Counted from the first letter of the stretch, positions 33,540 through 47,200 are shown. The stretch: 64,000 nt of DNA from Terana coerulea (GCA_024811115.1 JAKOGH010000307.1:106708-170707); one strand, 5' to 3'. Numbers and translations: made by a program. The notes: generated by a model not told the origin, from the sequence alone.

Positions 33540-35912
33540 ACTGTAGGGCTACTGACATAGACTGTTTCCGTCGTCTTGTACACTTTAGACATCCGACATC
33601 GATTGTAGTTCTGTAACATTACACACACTATATTAGTACCAACTAGCATTCACTCTTTTCACGATATTGTTTGGACATCAGCGGGCCCGGTACTTAGACG
33701 GTGCGTATGTGGCGCCTTTCGTCCTCGGGCGGCTATGAGGTAAGTATCCTCTCCTGCACCTCCATCTGGCCTCCATCTTCCCTGACTCGCGCATCTCTAC
33801 ACACTGCTGCCAACAGTTGGCGTTGAATATGAATATTGAACCAATATCGTTTCTACGATCATCACAATGGCAGGTTCGCCAACAGGATACGGTGCGGTCC
33901 CACCCATCGTTCCCGCCTCATGCGACTTGTTCTCTCTAAGCCCTTTAACTCGCTAATATTTATTACATACTTCCTAGATCAGCGTGGTCCTCGCCTTCAG
34001 GTCTCATTAAGCTCCTGCAATTAGCAGTGTACTATCTCTTGTGTTGTTATCAAAAGCCATGAGGTGAGCGACGGCACAGTGATGTGTCATCTTCCACTGA
34101 AGACTGCTGCAATTGTGATGCAAGCTCGAGTTATACTTGGGAATAATTCCGTATCCGAGCTCGCATACAGAGTACACGCACTCTGCTCCGCCATGATTAT
34201 GAGGCAAGTGTACGTTTTCTGGTGTTATTACATGATGTAAAACCAATGAACGATGGGCACCGGCAGGTGGCCAACGAAAACGAGACTTCGGTATAACGGA
34301 CGCTAACTGCTACTTGAAGCCAGTTGGTGTGGCCCATTCCGGAGTCCGAGCCGACAAAACGAAACGAAACGAAACGAAAGCAAGGCATGGAAAGGCGCTC
34401 TGCTACCGCACTCGCCATGCACAGTGCATGTAGAGTACATGCGGGAAGTTCAGACCGTCAAAATGCTCAACACGTATGCGAATCAAGAGTGAACAAGGGT
34501 TCTGACGGTAGGCTGGTTAAGAGGATCTTGTCAATGAGATGCTGCCCGAAGCGTACAGGCCGGGTCTGAGGCCCGTTCAGTCTTATATGCCCTCGTAGGT
34601 ACGTGGTAAGGTTCTCTATGAGGTTTCTGTCTGACATCCGGGCCCCAGCGCTCGACCAATCGGGAGGCTGTATCACCGCTACGTACTCTGTGGGTTTGTG
34701 TTCTTAGGTGTCACGGTCTGGCGGTATGTCCTCTACCTTCACATAGCCATCCTATGCTTCGAATGGCGTCGGGGAATCTACTAGTACCCCGCGACAGGTA
34801 GCAGCGCACGGAATGATGCGTGGAAAACAATGAGTACGTTTGCCAAATATTTTTGCCTCTGCAAAGCCCACTTCAAAGGTTAATAGATTATGCGAGGGAT
34901 GGCACGCCCAAGCACAGCTGCCTACCCAGCTTTGGCGGCATACTTGCACTGAAGAGCGATACCGGTCCATCCGACGCCTTACAACCGTATATTTCCCAGG
35001 CTATTATGGTGCCTACGTCAAAGCTCATCCGTCGCAATCATCCCACAGTCTTCGCTTAACACTGACCCTGTCTTCTCTGAATCCTTCAATATTCCGTCGA
35101 ACATCTCACTGAATAGTTGCCTAGAAAACTCTCTGGTCCAGAAGCTCCCGGCCGGTACGGGCTTAAGTGCGGCCTAGCTCCTAACCACTGTCCTTAGTCA
35201 TCTTTGCGATAGGTGCGAAGACCATTGATCCCGATTGTAGCAGAAAACTAGCCCAGTCCATGAAACGGTCAGGAGCAAGGACCGGATGGGCTGCAAGGTT
35301 CGCGGATCCGGTGGGCTGGTGAGTGATCGTTTGGCGCGATCCTGCTGATGGTGTGCGGCGGTGCATGGGTTTGAAGGCGTTAGTGGCACGCTGTGTATCT
35401 CTGTGGACGTTATGACGCCGCTTACCACCCCAGCGTACAGCTGTCGTACTGACATCGGCTATCTCCTATAGTTTTATCATGCCTACAGAGCCAGAAGTAA
35501 TAACATATCCTTCGTGCCTCCGACTGAACCTTCATTTTAGTATTGATGCCATAAATCATTGCTGTTTTACGAAACATGATTGATTTAAGCCTCTCCAGTT
35601 CGAAAGAGCTAAAATCATTCCCAGCTATAGCAGCAGCAGAACTCTCGTTATGAGCTTAGGAATTAAATAAACCCAGGTTTAGCGCATGAGCGTCGGGATT
35701 GCTAAATCAGGAAAGCCCGAAGCGTCCCGCCGTCGTACCGAAACAGGTAAGAGAAATAACACGTGAAAGCATCCGCGTCTACCCCACACCGGGTGTGTTC
35801 TCTCGTCCTGCTGATTTGTGTCTCGGTTTATAACGTGCACGACCTCCGTACCCTCCCCCGCATCACACACCCTCTGCTCTGCGACAACCCCCTAGCACTT
35901 ACCACTGCAGTC
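33540..35912. other. Intergenic between Axl2-like and thiolase genes
   Basis: About 2.4 kb with no supported gene. A short (GAAAC)n microsatellite (four to five units) is at about 34357-34380. A TATA-like TTTATAAC lies at about 35827-35834, about 80 nt before the thiolase ATG. Confidence 0.45.
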
Positions 35913-37382
35913 ATGTCGTCCATCACACAGACTCTTTCCAACTTCGCTGGCCTTTCCGCCAAGTCTCGCGTTCTGGCGCAGAACGACAATGACGTTGTGA
36001 TCGTCGTCGCCGTGCGGTCTGCTATTACTAAGGTGTGCTTGACCTCTTTCAGACATACTGGACAGGACTAGATTTCATTGAGTGTGCAGGGCAAGAAGGG
36101 CGGGTTCAAGGATACAAGACCGGAAGAGATTCTGTCGGAAGTTCTGCGCGCAGCGTATACCAAGGCCGGGCTGGACCCCACACTCATTGAGGACGTCTCT
36201 GTCGGAAACGTGCTTCCGCCTGGCGGAGGCGCATCTGCTGCTCGCATGGCCGCGCTCGCTGCTGGTATCCCGAACACTGCTGCTGTGAACACCGTCAACC
36301 GGCAATGCTCGTCGGGCTTGACAGCTGTCACTCAAATTGCGAACGAGATCACCACTGGGCAGATTGACATTGGTATCGGTGCGTGCTATGTGTTGTGTTC
36401 TCAAGGGAATTGCGCCGAAATTCTTCTTTGTAACAGGAGCCGGTGTTGAGTCCATGACCTTCGGGTTCGGTGCACGCGCGCAGGCGGACGAGTACTCGGA
36501 GAAGGTTCTCGCTAGCAAGGAGGCGGAAGATTGCCTTATTCCCATGGGTATCACCTCTGAGAATGTTGCTGCAGAATACGGCATCTCGCGCCAGGTCCAA
36601 GACGAGTTTGCTGCCAAGTCCTTCCAGAAAGCCGCCGCTGCGCAGAAGGCAGGCAAGTTCAAGGACGAGATTCTGCCCATCAAGGTCAAGTGGGTCGACC
36701 CGAAGACCGAGAAGGAGCTGGAGATTGTCGTCGACCACGACGACGGCGTGCGCGATGGTGTCACGGCGCAGTCGTTGGCGAAGCTGAAGCCTGCGTTTTC
36801 GGCGGAAGGTTCTACACATGCTGGTACGTGTTGTTACTTACTTCTCTGTCTCATAACTTCAACACGTGCTGTAGGTAATGCCTCTCAAGTCTCTGACGGT
36901 GCCGCCGCCGTCCTCCTTGCGCGTCGCTCCGTTGCCAAGCGCCTCGGCCTTCCTATTGTCGGCAAGTACATCACCTCCGCCGTCGTAGGTGTACCACCGC
37001 GCATCATGGGCGTTGGCCCCGCCTTCGCCATTCCCAAGGTTCTTGAGAAGACCGGTCTGTCCAAGGACGAGATCGACTTCTACGAAATCAACGAGGCGTT
37101 CGCCAGCCAGGCTATTTACTCAGTACAGAAGATCGGTATTCCATTCGAGAAGGTGAACCTGAACGGCGGTGCCATTGCCATGGGTCACCCACTCGGCTGC
37201 AGTAGGTCTCGATCGCTAGAATAACTCGTGCGCTATTGACGGCGTGTTCGTTTGTAGCTGGCGCACGACAGGTCGCAACAGGCCTGAACATTGCTAGGCA
37301 GACTGGCGGAAAGATTTTTGTGACCAGCATGTGCATTGGTTCGGGTATGGGCATGGCTGCTGTCTTCGTCAGCGAGCAGTAA
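35913..37382 (+). CDS. 3-ketoacyl-CoA thiolase (peroxisomal type)
   Basis: Last step of fatty acid beta-oxidation: cleaves 3-ketoacyl-CoA with CoA to acetyl-CoA and a shortened acyl-CoA. Five exons: 35913-36032, 36090-36378, 36437-36823, 36875-37201, 37258-37382, all in frame, about 415 residues. Active-site Cys in NTVNRQCSSGLTAV, acid/base His in GGAIAMGHPLGCTGARQ (split by an intron after GC), and the second Cys in TSMCIGSGMGMAAVF. NEAFASQA and SQVSDGAAAVLLA are also in place. Sequence is closest to the peroxisomal thiolase group (VLPPGGGASAARMAAL), but I see no clear PTS2 nonapeptide in the first 30 residues and the C-terminus is SEQ, not SKL-like. Localisation is therefore open. Confidence 0.93.
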
Positions 37383-39734
37383 TTTCACGTGCTGGCTTTG
37401 CTTTTCGGGAAAACGGATTGTATTGGATTCATGTTATCTATTATTGGCGTCATGTACAACGCATAGTTGTACGTTGAATAACCTTCACGGCTGTCCGCAT
37501 CTTGAGTTTGGGGTGCATATGGTCCCTACAGTTCACAGTTCCTACACCTTCCTGGGCACTCTTCGGTTATCATCCTACCATCACTCCGCCGTATTCCAAC
37601 TGAAGGATATCTGAAAAAGTATGTCATTACAACATTGACCGGTCTACACACGAGACACTACACGAAGAGGGGTATGTCCCTCCATTACGGGCCGTACCGA
37701 CTGCGAAGAGTAGACGTCGGCGCGATCTTAGGATGAAGGAGATGCTCTCCCTGCGAGAAGGGTTCAAGGTCGTCGCGTATGCTGGGCAACGATGCACCCT
37801 GCAGAGCGACCACCCCAAATATCAACCTCGCAGGTAAAACTTTCGAGAGAGAGCCGCCGTGCGCTTTTCTCTCGGCTTTATACTCCAGCGCCTCATCCCA
37901 TCAATTGTCCCGGACCATCCCGCGGTGATGGCGAGTATAAAAAAGTCTGTGCGCTTACAACTCTCTTTTTCTTTACAGTCACCTCGACCTCGAAGCTGGC
38001 GTTGGATGCCCCCCAGGCTAGGAGCAACGCCTACTGCTGCTTCGTACATGGGAAGGTCGAGAAGAAGGATCGATACGTCGGGTCTTAAGCTGGGCATGCC
38101 GCTTGCTTTTCGTATTCGCCACTGGTGAGCGGCTAATCAGCTTTTGGCACAGTTCACCATACAATCCGTAGTTTAGTCCATGTACTAGGTTGTCCCCTCG
38201 AATCTATCCCTTAGGACTTGTCATCGCAACTATGGGGGTTTTGGCTCGCGGCGTGTCTCTTGGATACTGCGAAGTGTGACCTTCTGCGGGCATGTACAAC
38301 GCGGCGCGATTCGTCAAGCAAGGCATCGGGACATCGAAGGTCTGTGCAGTCCACAGTGAAGCCGCTTTGCTAGCGAATCCACTGCATTCAGCGAACGAAG
38401 CAGAATAACATACGGAGTAACTTGGTCAAGCTGTCTTTGCGTTGAGACCAGGCTGATGTCAGGACTCAGGCTGAGCTGGAGGCGACGCTGCTCAAGGCCG
38501 AATGGCAAGTCCGGATTCTGCATCTACAGCCAGAAGATGTTAGTGTTTCGCCTGCCACGGAGGGTCAGTATCATAAAGGTCGTAGCCGGAGGTTCTTGCC
38601 ATGAGGCCATCGAAATTGCGTGCTTTCCAGTTTTCCCCCCTGAGGTTATCGAGAAACTCACCTGAAAATGCCCCAGAGCCTTTGAGAACTCTCGCCCTAA
38701 AGCCTTCAATCTCATCTGCTCGCCGTTCGGGGGACTATGCAGTATACTCGCCACTCTGATACTCCGCAGAGGGCAGAACCGCGAAGCTTGTACTCGACTT
38801 CGCTGAAGTCTGTTATGGTGTTCACAACGGCGACGGCGACAGGCTGCAACGGCACCAGCAAAGACGCGACGGTGAGCGCAGCAACCTAGATATATCATAT
38901 CATATTACTCACTCGTACCGGAAATCACACAGGAAATGACCGTCTGAAAGACCCCTCGCGCTTCGTTCTGCAGTGCTGAGTTGGACGTGCGCGAGCACTG
39001 AATAAATGTGTTCTGACGCAGGACAATCACGGTAAGGGCGACCATTGTATCGCCTTGCGTGCGTTAGCCCCCGTGGACGTCCTGGTCTATCAGCCTTTGT
39101 TCAACCTACGCATGCAACCACTGTACCATAGTATACGTGTTAGTCAACGACGATGGGATAGGCCTGTCCACGCACCTCAAGTGGCTTGCGTTGCTAGACA
39201 CGTTCGCAGGGCAAACAGTGCGTTCCGTTGCGTTTCCCACCAAACATTCGTAGTGACCTTGACCTTTAGGTGGCGGAGGCATGGGTGTTTGAGTGGCCTG
39301 GTCGTCCTGGAGGATGAGTAACTGTCAGGGCCAAACGATCAGGCCGTCGCGTACAGCTCGTAGAGGTTGCAGCCTGGCCAAGCTCGTTCATGCAGCCCTG
39401 GCCACGCAGATCGAGGGACATCGCTTTCTGTCCAGGCTTTGAACATCGGCGCAGGTCGAATATTCGAAGTGGCTTCATCCCTTGGCATCGCTCGCCTCCG
39501 CAGGCCACTTGCGCACCTCGACACTTGGTCGTCAAAAACACCTGATCAATGCAGATGTATTGGACTAGGCTGCGATTTTGGCCGGCTTCACGCATTGTCC
39601 TTACAGGCCGCGGGCTTCCGTCGACTCCAGTGTCAGCCCTACTCCCCGGCTACCCAAGTATAGGATGATCCCACACCTCTCCGTGAGTCTGTCCGGGGCC
39701 GCTTTCTGAGAATCTTTGGTTAACAATCTTCCAG
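37383..39734. other. Gene-poor interval, no supported gene
   Basis: A TATAAAAAA box at about 37936-37944 follows a C/T-rich stretch, suggesting a promoter, but no conserved product follows. An open stretch near 39129-39260 translates to a plausible peptide (LSTHLKWLALLDTFAG), perhaps a relic exon. Confidence 0.35.
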
Positions 39735-40089
39735 GGACATTGCAGCTTCTTCGAGACGTGATTTTTCCAGGAGGAGTCGTGGTTACATTGGTCTCTGGGG
39801 TGGTGTGCTGGAACAGAATGCGTCTATCAGAATACCCTGGGCAGGCGGAAAAGGCACTTCTCCATAGGAGCACCGTGGGCTATGTAGGTGAGTTCTGTAC
39901 CACCATTGCCGTGGATATTTGGCGGGACTGACAGGGATCCGGAAGGCAAATACCGACGCGGTCCAGGTTTCGGAATCAAACAGAACTTGGCACCCTGTCG
40001 TATTCGCTGATGCAGTACCTGAAGACGTCCTAGAGACCTCCTCAGGCCTCTCACCAGAGACCCAAAGTGAGAACACCTCACGGCTTTGA
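39735..40089 (+). CDS. Candidate last two exons of an uncharacterised gene
   Basis: Exon 39735-39887, intron GTGAGT...GACAG (47 nt), exon 39935-40089 ending in TGA, spliced in phase. It is preceded by another consensus intron (GTGAGT at about 39684 to TTCCAG at 39734). The peptide has a hydrophobic stretch (VIFPGGVVVTLVSGVVCW) and then an acidic Ser/Thr-rich tail (ETSSGLSPETQSENTSRL), as in the last helix and cytosolic tail of a membrane protein. I could not assemble upstream exons convincingly and do not recognise the family; it may be a decayed gene. Confidence 0.3.
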
Positions 40090-42764
40090 CCGAGAAGCTG
40101 TTTGATTACGAACACTTGCCAGAAAAGTGACGGATGATCCGGCAGTATAGTACAGGGCCGACGAGAGCCCCAGTTGCAGTACCTCACAGGCAGACATTAC
40201 GTCTTTTCAGCAGGCCAAGACTCCTGACGGCGCAACTGAGACCACCAGCAATGGAGACTACTATCTGCTCCGTCAGTTCAGAAGATCAGACCTCTACAAG
40301 AAGCGAGGGATTTCAATTCACCCATCGAGGCCAACGCAAGGTCGCCATGACGGTTCGGTAAGGTTATTCGCTCGCTGCGGGCGGATATGAATTTAACAGA
40401 GCAGTATACAGGCAAGCCATGGGCACACGACGACTGCGACGTTGTGGAAGTTGCAAACCTTTCCAGCGGGCCATTGGCTTGTGACCTGGTCATTCACGCG
40501 GTCCGACCGGTGGGTGTTGCGAATGGCACCGTGCTTCACCGTCCACTCTCTGCGGTTCGTGCTCCTGTCTTCCCAGCCATGCTCAACGGTGCATATGACC
40601 CCTGGCTTCCTGGTGTGCTCTGCACTGGGCGTGGTGGGTCGCTGATCGCACGTGCAGCCGTGTTACTGCATTGCATCATCCTTGCCGGCGGCATGCTCAG
40701 CGTCGACAATGGGACGCTCTGCCAACTGGCCAGATGCCATCTTACGATAGCCTTCGCTGCAACACCCAGGCGTTTCGCGGGAGTCTAGCTGTGAGCATCA
40801 AATAGTGATAGTGTCAGCGTCCGAGGCTGATTGAATTTCAGAGAACTGTATACGGTGCCTGCACCCCTTGAGGCCTTCTCAGCATCACCGTTCCATGCTG
40901 TGTGGCAATACCTTCCTCGTCCGCTGGCTCTCATGGGCCGGACAGGCTACCCGGGTATCATATGCCTGCCTCTTCCACAATGCCATCGGACGAGCTTGTG
41001 GGTGAGCTCAACGTCCACCGCCCGCTTGTCCTCGTAACCAGCCACAATCAATCGCTGGAGAGGACCAAGTCATTCCAACCCTCTGCATAGCTCCAAGAGT
41101 CTATCTGCGGGCCGCATACACGGCCGTCCCAATGGACGTGGCTCCTTCAATGACCTGGATCAGCCAGAAGCGATGTGAGTTTACCAACTGTGATGAGAGC
41201 TTTCCAGTACTGCACCGACCTGTGACCTCCCCCCTTCTCAGGTGATGGGCGGTGTAATTTGGCTGATTGCTACCGCACCCGCCCAGGGACTCCGTGAACG
41301 AGACAAACCCTGGAGGAATGATTGAATGACGTGAGACGGCGAGCTCGTGCTGCCCTGCTTCGCCCTGCGCACGGTGCAAGATAGGCTCCGCGGAACCGCC
41401 GACTGTGGTTCGCCCGCTGGCCGTGGAGCCTCTGCGCAGGCTTCACGCAATAGAGAACCTGATTTGATTTCAACGGGGAAATGTCTATCGCGAAGTCGCC
41501 CGTCTGCATTTCCGGCTTTCGAAGCTACTCCGTATTTTTGAAGGCATGTGCGTGCATTTCAATCACACCAACTATATACGGCGGGTGCTGATGGAGTATT
41601 CCCTACAGCGTAGGTTCTGTCACCCCCGCGCCGGACATTGGTGTATGTTTTACAAACATAGAACGTGCCGGCAGCGAGCATGCCAACAGCGGCCCGACGC
41701 GGAATCACCGACGCATTTCCCGCAGTTTCCCTGGCATGCCGTTGACCGTGTTCAACAAAGGAGGGCATCACTGAGGCAGCCCCACGAGATCGTATCTCCC
41801 TGTTGCCCGACCAGTGATCCGCAGTTGGTATCACCATCTTTTAATTTTCTGCATGGTGGTCCCTGTGATCCCTATCAATGTGCTTATCCCGACCGTGCGA
41901 ATGGATCTGTTTGTCCGCGTCGTGCACAGTGCATCGCGCATCGCACTCAGGGCCGGGCGCATGCACTGGGCCAGGGTACGCGGCGTCCGAGTCGGCGGGC
42001 GGTGGGAAGCTGCTATCTCCTTCCGCTGTGCAAGGCCAGGGTCGACGGGGACGCGCGGGGCCTGTTATAGAACGCGGCGAGCCGCGGAAATTACGGCAGT
42101 CGTCTATAGCTCCCATCAGGGGTTTCCATTCCTATTATACTGCGCCGTCGGGCAGGTTGCCCAATTGTCTGAATAGGGCTGGCGGACTGGCCCCTGGTGC
42201 GCTGATGAGACGAGATGGCCCCGATGAGAGCGAGCTCGCCGTGCCGTGCAACTGAGAACCGAGCACACGACTGGGAGCCTTCCTCGGTGCAAAGGTCTCA
42301 GAGGGAAAGGCCAGACGTGTTCGAGAAACCCGGCGCATCACGCGGTGGTGTCAGGGGGAGACAGGGCGGCAGTGTGGCGGCCGACGATAGTGGGCAAGTG
42401 CAATTTATCCCATTCGGCATGCTTGGCTAGCACAGTAGTAGACGAGGGCGTACAACGTAGCGATATACGACAGAAAGACTCAACAAATAATACGGGCCTG
42501 CAAATTTTTCGGAAACAACTACAGCGCGGAGAGCAAGATTAGACGATCGAGGTAAAAGGAGGCGGCATGGGGGTCTCGGTCAGGTATGCGCGCGAGATTG
42601 TCGGATGGGTGCGGCAGAAGCGCAAGGCGCGGCCTCGTGTGCCTCCCCGCGCACCCGTCCACCAGAATCCCAGGACGCAACCGAATGGCGCCACAGATGC
42701 ATCAAGAGAAGAGAGTCAAGAAAGGTCCACCGCCATCAAGAAAGAGAAGAGAAAGGGATACAGT
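40090..42764. other. Gene-poor interval, no supported gene
   Basis: Several open frames of 60-175 codons occur on both strands (for example 40387-40788 and 41546-42070, plus) but overlap each other and show no family feature or convincing splice pattern. An Arg/Lys-rich purine tract lies at about 42705-42760, at the 3' end of the GATA factor gene. Confidence 0.35.
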
Positions 42765-44285
42765 TTATGCAGCGGCGGGAGCCTGAGTTGTCGGCGCTGA
42801 GCGGTACGCGTACGGCGGGCTCCGTTGCTCCTGGCGGGGGCTGCCCTCGGCGGAGGGCGAGCGAGGCCGCTTCAGCGAGGCCGCCTCGCCGTTGGCGTTC
42901 TCCGCGGCTTGCGCGGCGGAGGCTAGAGCAGGAGGTGGCGGCGGGGCCGATGAGGAGCCAGCCGGAGGGCTGTTCAGGAGGTTGCCGATTGCCGAGGGCT
43001 GGCGCCGTTGCCAGGGGCGGCGTACTGGGGCTGGCCACCCTCCATGCGGGGCATGAGGGGCGCAATCGACGGGTGGTCGTAGTGGTGCGGCGGCAGCGCA
43101 GGCATGTGCATCGGCGGCAGCCTGCCCGACGGCGGAGGGCTGCGGGAAGACTTGAAGGTGTTCGTCACGATGGGCCCACGCTTGTGGGGGAACTGCTCCG
43201 GCCGTGGGCGCGAGTGTGTGCGTTCAAAGAGCCCGCATTTATTGCACAGCTAGAAGAGCAATGTGGGTGAGAATCTACCCGGGAATTTTGGCGGAGATTA
43301 ATACGTACAACTTTTCCCGGGGTCAGGCTCGAGCGACGCCAGGTCGAGGTGTCCGTGGTCCTGCAGTTGTAGCATTTCCTGCGGACCCTGTCGTTCAACT
43401 TGGTGGCAGCATCGTCGGTGTGGACGATGTATGTAGGCTGCGGAAGTACCGAGTGTGAGGACAGATAGGTCGGCTCAATGGGCCGTGTCGAGAGATGGCT
43501 CACCGGAGGAGCATAATGCGAATTCGGAGGATAGCCAGGGGCAGCTGCACGGCGGGGTCGGCGGGATACCGAGCGTGCGGGGGGTACGGGTATGGCTGAG
43601 CGTGCATCGGAGGAGGACCGTTCGGCGGAGAGCTTTGGTAGTAGACGGGCTGCTGAAACGTAGCGGATGAGTACAGGAGAGATGGGCTTGTGGGAGTAGT
43701 ACTCACCGGGGGAGGAGGGGATGCTACGTTGTCTGAAGACTGTGTCGGAGGTGGCGAGTTATGTAGGGCTGCAATGGGCGGCGGGGATGGATGCGTGCTC
43801 GGATGTTCATATGGTCCCCGGTCTTCAGGACGTTGGCTAGCGTGGGTGAGATGTGAGATGTGATCATAGCAGCGAACAAGGAAGCTCACCTCACGCTGCC
43901 TGATCTGTCTTGCGAGTCTACACGATGGGGCATGCTGTGTTGGTCAACCTCTGGTGGGTAGCGATGATGTTGATGGGGTTGTTGGTATACCGCAGGTCCA
44001 AAGTTCGGAGCAGGCTGATGCTAAAATATGGAACGAGTCGAGGCCATCAGCGAGATGAGACGACGGCAGGACGGAGATTAGCGCACCCAACGGTCGACGT
44101 AATAGCCTGGCGGAGGGCCTGGGTGATGGTGATAGTGGTAGTGCACGGCCGACCGAGGATCAGAGAGGGCAGGGTCAATTTGGGGCTTGGGTGATTCTGT
44201 CCGGGGAGCGGGGGCCTCTTGTAGATGGCGGAGGGATTGAACAGGGGACCCAGCGGGCGAGTGGCGAGGGGAAGCTCGCGGGGAC
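42765..44285 (-). CDS. GATA-type zinc finger transcription factor
   Basis: Nuclear regulator with one GATA finger. Visible exons: 44285-44087, 44020-43890, 43836-43309 and 43249-42765; the 5' end beyond 44285 is unresolved. The finger is split by an intron: KCYNCRTTDTSTWRRSSLTP, GKV, then LCNKCGLFERTHSRPRPEQF and HKRGPIV. Spacing is C-x2-C-x19-C-x2-C, longer than the x17 or x18 of the canonical fungal GATA factors. The rest is Pro/Ser/His/Tyr-rich low complexity (HYHYHHHPGPPPGYY, PPPMHAQPYPYPP) with a possible NLS (SLKRPRSPSAEG). Two one-base gaps disturb the frame, near 43549-43556 and 42991-43000; correcting the second gives GASPSAIGNLLN and an end at TQAPAAA. An in-frame optional intron (GTGAGT...TTTCAG) exists in the third exon. 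TATA-like GTATATAC at about 44520. Confidence 0.75.
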
Positions 44286-47200
44286 CTGTTGATGATGGAT
44301 TGGTGGCGTCAATAGGTGCAGACAGAACGGGGATTATATAACTCGTGGAGGATACGCACATTTCTCAAGGCTGTCCGGGAGGCTCTGTCCACGAAGTCGA
44401 TGTTTGATGAGAACCGGAACCCGAGAAGGCGGAAGCGCAGGGGGTAAGGCCAGCTGCTGACCTGACCTCTTTCTTGCAAAAGAACTTGCGAGCAGCTGCA
44501 GGGTGATGATGCGAACCTTAGTATATACGCCCATCAATCAGACAGCAACCCCGACCCACTTTGATCCTCTCCCAGTCGTCTCTCGCAGCGAGCACGCACA
44601 GGAAGACGGCGAGCAGGCAGGCAGAGCTCGCTGGCAGCGTCGTCGTCGGCGAGGTCTCAGTCGGCGAGGCGAGCAGAGGTGGTGGACGTCGTTGATCAAA
44701 AAGCTCGCACGCGTCTGCACGCGTCTCTTGCGCGCTTGCTCCAATCAATTTTTGCCCCTTATCTGGAAATTGTCCCGCACAACCGCCGGATCACGCAAGC
44801 GGCCTCGGCCATCACCCGCCCGGCGCAGGGGCTCGACCGGGACACCCTTGCATTTCGTCTCCACCACTGCAGTCTGTTTTGCCGCACAGGGATTCGCTTT
44901 ACGAGTAATCATGGATGCAATCTTGCTGTTGGCTGATGAGAACACACACATCCCCCAAAGACGGTCGGTCCGAGCAGGCACGGGCAGCCCTGGCGGCGTG
45001 GGAGGGTACGTAACCTGAACTCATTCAGCGGTGCAAGCTCGGGTTGAATTGTGCTATCGCAGTCGGCGCATTGTTCGTACCTGGTCCGTTCTAAGCCCAG
45101 CGAAGCTCCCAAGCGCAGCCCTCACCTAATCAGCTCGACCCTGACCCCGCGACCTCATTTTCTGGCTGAGATGTGATTGCTAGATTCCGTCTATGCAATC
45201 GAGATGGTATCATCAATTGTTGCTCCAATGCCATCGTATGTACACAGTCCAACCAACCGCCTAAGCACGCCACACACCGAGTGCCTTGTCCTCCACCACG
45301 AGTTTCGCTTGGTGTTGCGGGATGTGGTCACCTTCGGGCAGCGGCGCACGTCCCCGGTCGAGCGCCGCCGTCAGGCATGAATTCGTCGACGGTCGGACCG
45401 CAGGCGGGCGCGAGCGAGACCGGCGTCCTCTGGAACATATCGAACTCAATCCTCCGGGCCTGATCCAGCCTGGGCTGACGACGTGCGCAGGCTGCAGGGC
45501 CTTATCGTCCGTGGTGGTATCTGATGACTATCAAACACCAGGCATCGCTCGTGTCTATTCAAGGACGAGGAAGGGGACACGGTGTGAGCGGGACCTCACC
45601 GGCATCTGATGTGCTATCAGTCGGAACGGGCCCTCGTCCTCTGATGCCATGTGTGTCTCTCTAACTGTATTTGCCCTTCATATGCTTCCAATTACAGCCC
45701 ATTCATTACTGATCGATCCGTGACTACCGCCGGACCCGGTGCAGTGACGTTCTATAGCACACCGCGGTCGCAGTCAACCCGCTACAAGCTTCGTTACCCA
45801 CCGTTGGCCAACAGAGCGGACTCCTCACACGAGCCACTGTGAGCCACACTATCTCAATGCCGTACAGAGAACAAAGCCCACCGCCCCCTGTTTCCACCTT
45901 CTTTCTCTGCCTCCATGGTGCACTTATGGAACGAGTAATCGGATCCCGAAGGAGCCCATGCCGAAAGTCATAGCGCTCGCAGCGGCCTATCACTTGATCT
46001 GTACGCGGCTTCTTTTGCTCGTCTCATACTCTGTATGAACTCACACCCTACGCGGCGCCCAGTGCATGTGATGGATCAGTCAGAGGCCGCTCAAGAATTA
46101 GCGGTAATAGCTCTCGCAATTGCTCCTCTGCGGGAGGCTGTCCGCTCCGTTGCCACATGCAGGCGGGCGTGGGGCAACGATCTGCGATGCCGCTTCGACT
46201 TATTCGCCGCGCTACCCATCCATCACTCGCCCCAGAGGTCCCCGCTGAGCAGAGCGCATGATGCAGTCTATCACCGTCCGCCTTCCGCCAATTTTCTCCA
46301 GGCCTATTGTAGCGGTTGGTTCGCAGCGCCCTTCGCATCCCACCTGCGCATGATGATGATCAGTCGTTCGAGTCGGGGAAGGTGTCAACATCCAGATATC
46401 CCAACTCTGATACAGACGGCTGCGGTGCACCAGGACCTGCTGGCCTTGTGGCACAGAGTACGTACACGGTGGAGACGCATCTCTTCGCAGAAGGCTGACC
46501 CTGCTCCCCCAGACGCTGCGCCATCGATTCGCAAGCCGCCAGCACATCCGTCGCTGACCATCACACATCCTCGGGCGCTGCGCTGGGTTCTGCCGCCACC
46601 GGGCTTAGATATTGGCCTCGAGCCCAGAGATGGCGCTGGCGAGCTCGTCCTGCTGCTTGTCTACGCTCGGGTGGCGACGGTGGTGCGGCGTCGCGGTGGT
46701 TCGGTAGCATGGACGGCCGTCTGTCGGTAGAACGGGGCGAAGAGCCTTCTCAATACTACGGAGCGTGAGGGACCTGCAATTTCACCACCGCATGTGATAG
46801 GTGAGCCCACCGGACGATACCGTTGAGTATCCCTGCCTACTGATTCAGCACCCCATATCCAACAGAACGGGTCTATGGATTCGCCTAGGTTTGTGTTCAT
46901 GGCGCCATCTATCTGCGACCAGGACGGAGAAGCTGATTGGACAACCTCCACAGCAATTGAAAAGAACATGCCGACAGTTGTAGCCGCTATATGTGATGAA
47001 GCTTAGTCCGCATGATGCTGGCAGTAGGAGGCGCGAGACCCGACGGGCGCAGGCGCACAGGTCGTTGTGAAGCCTCCCTGGCGACTTCTGGTGGAATACC
47101 CCGCTGCAAGATGGCGCATCGACTTCGCGGCTGAAATTCCGGTCGCTGCATCCTCAAGATAGCGGTGAGCACTGATAAACATTTTTTGACAATCATTGGT

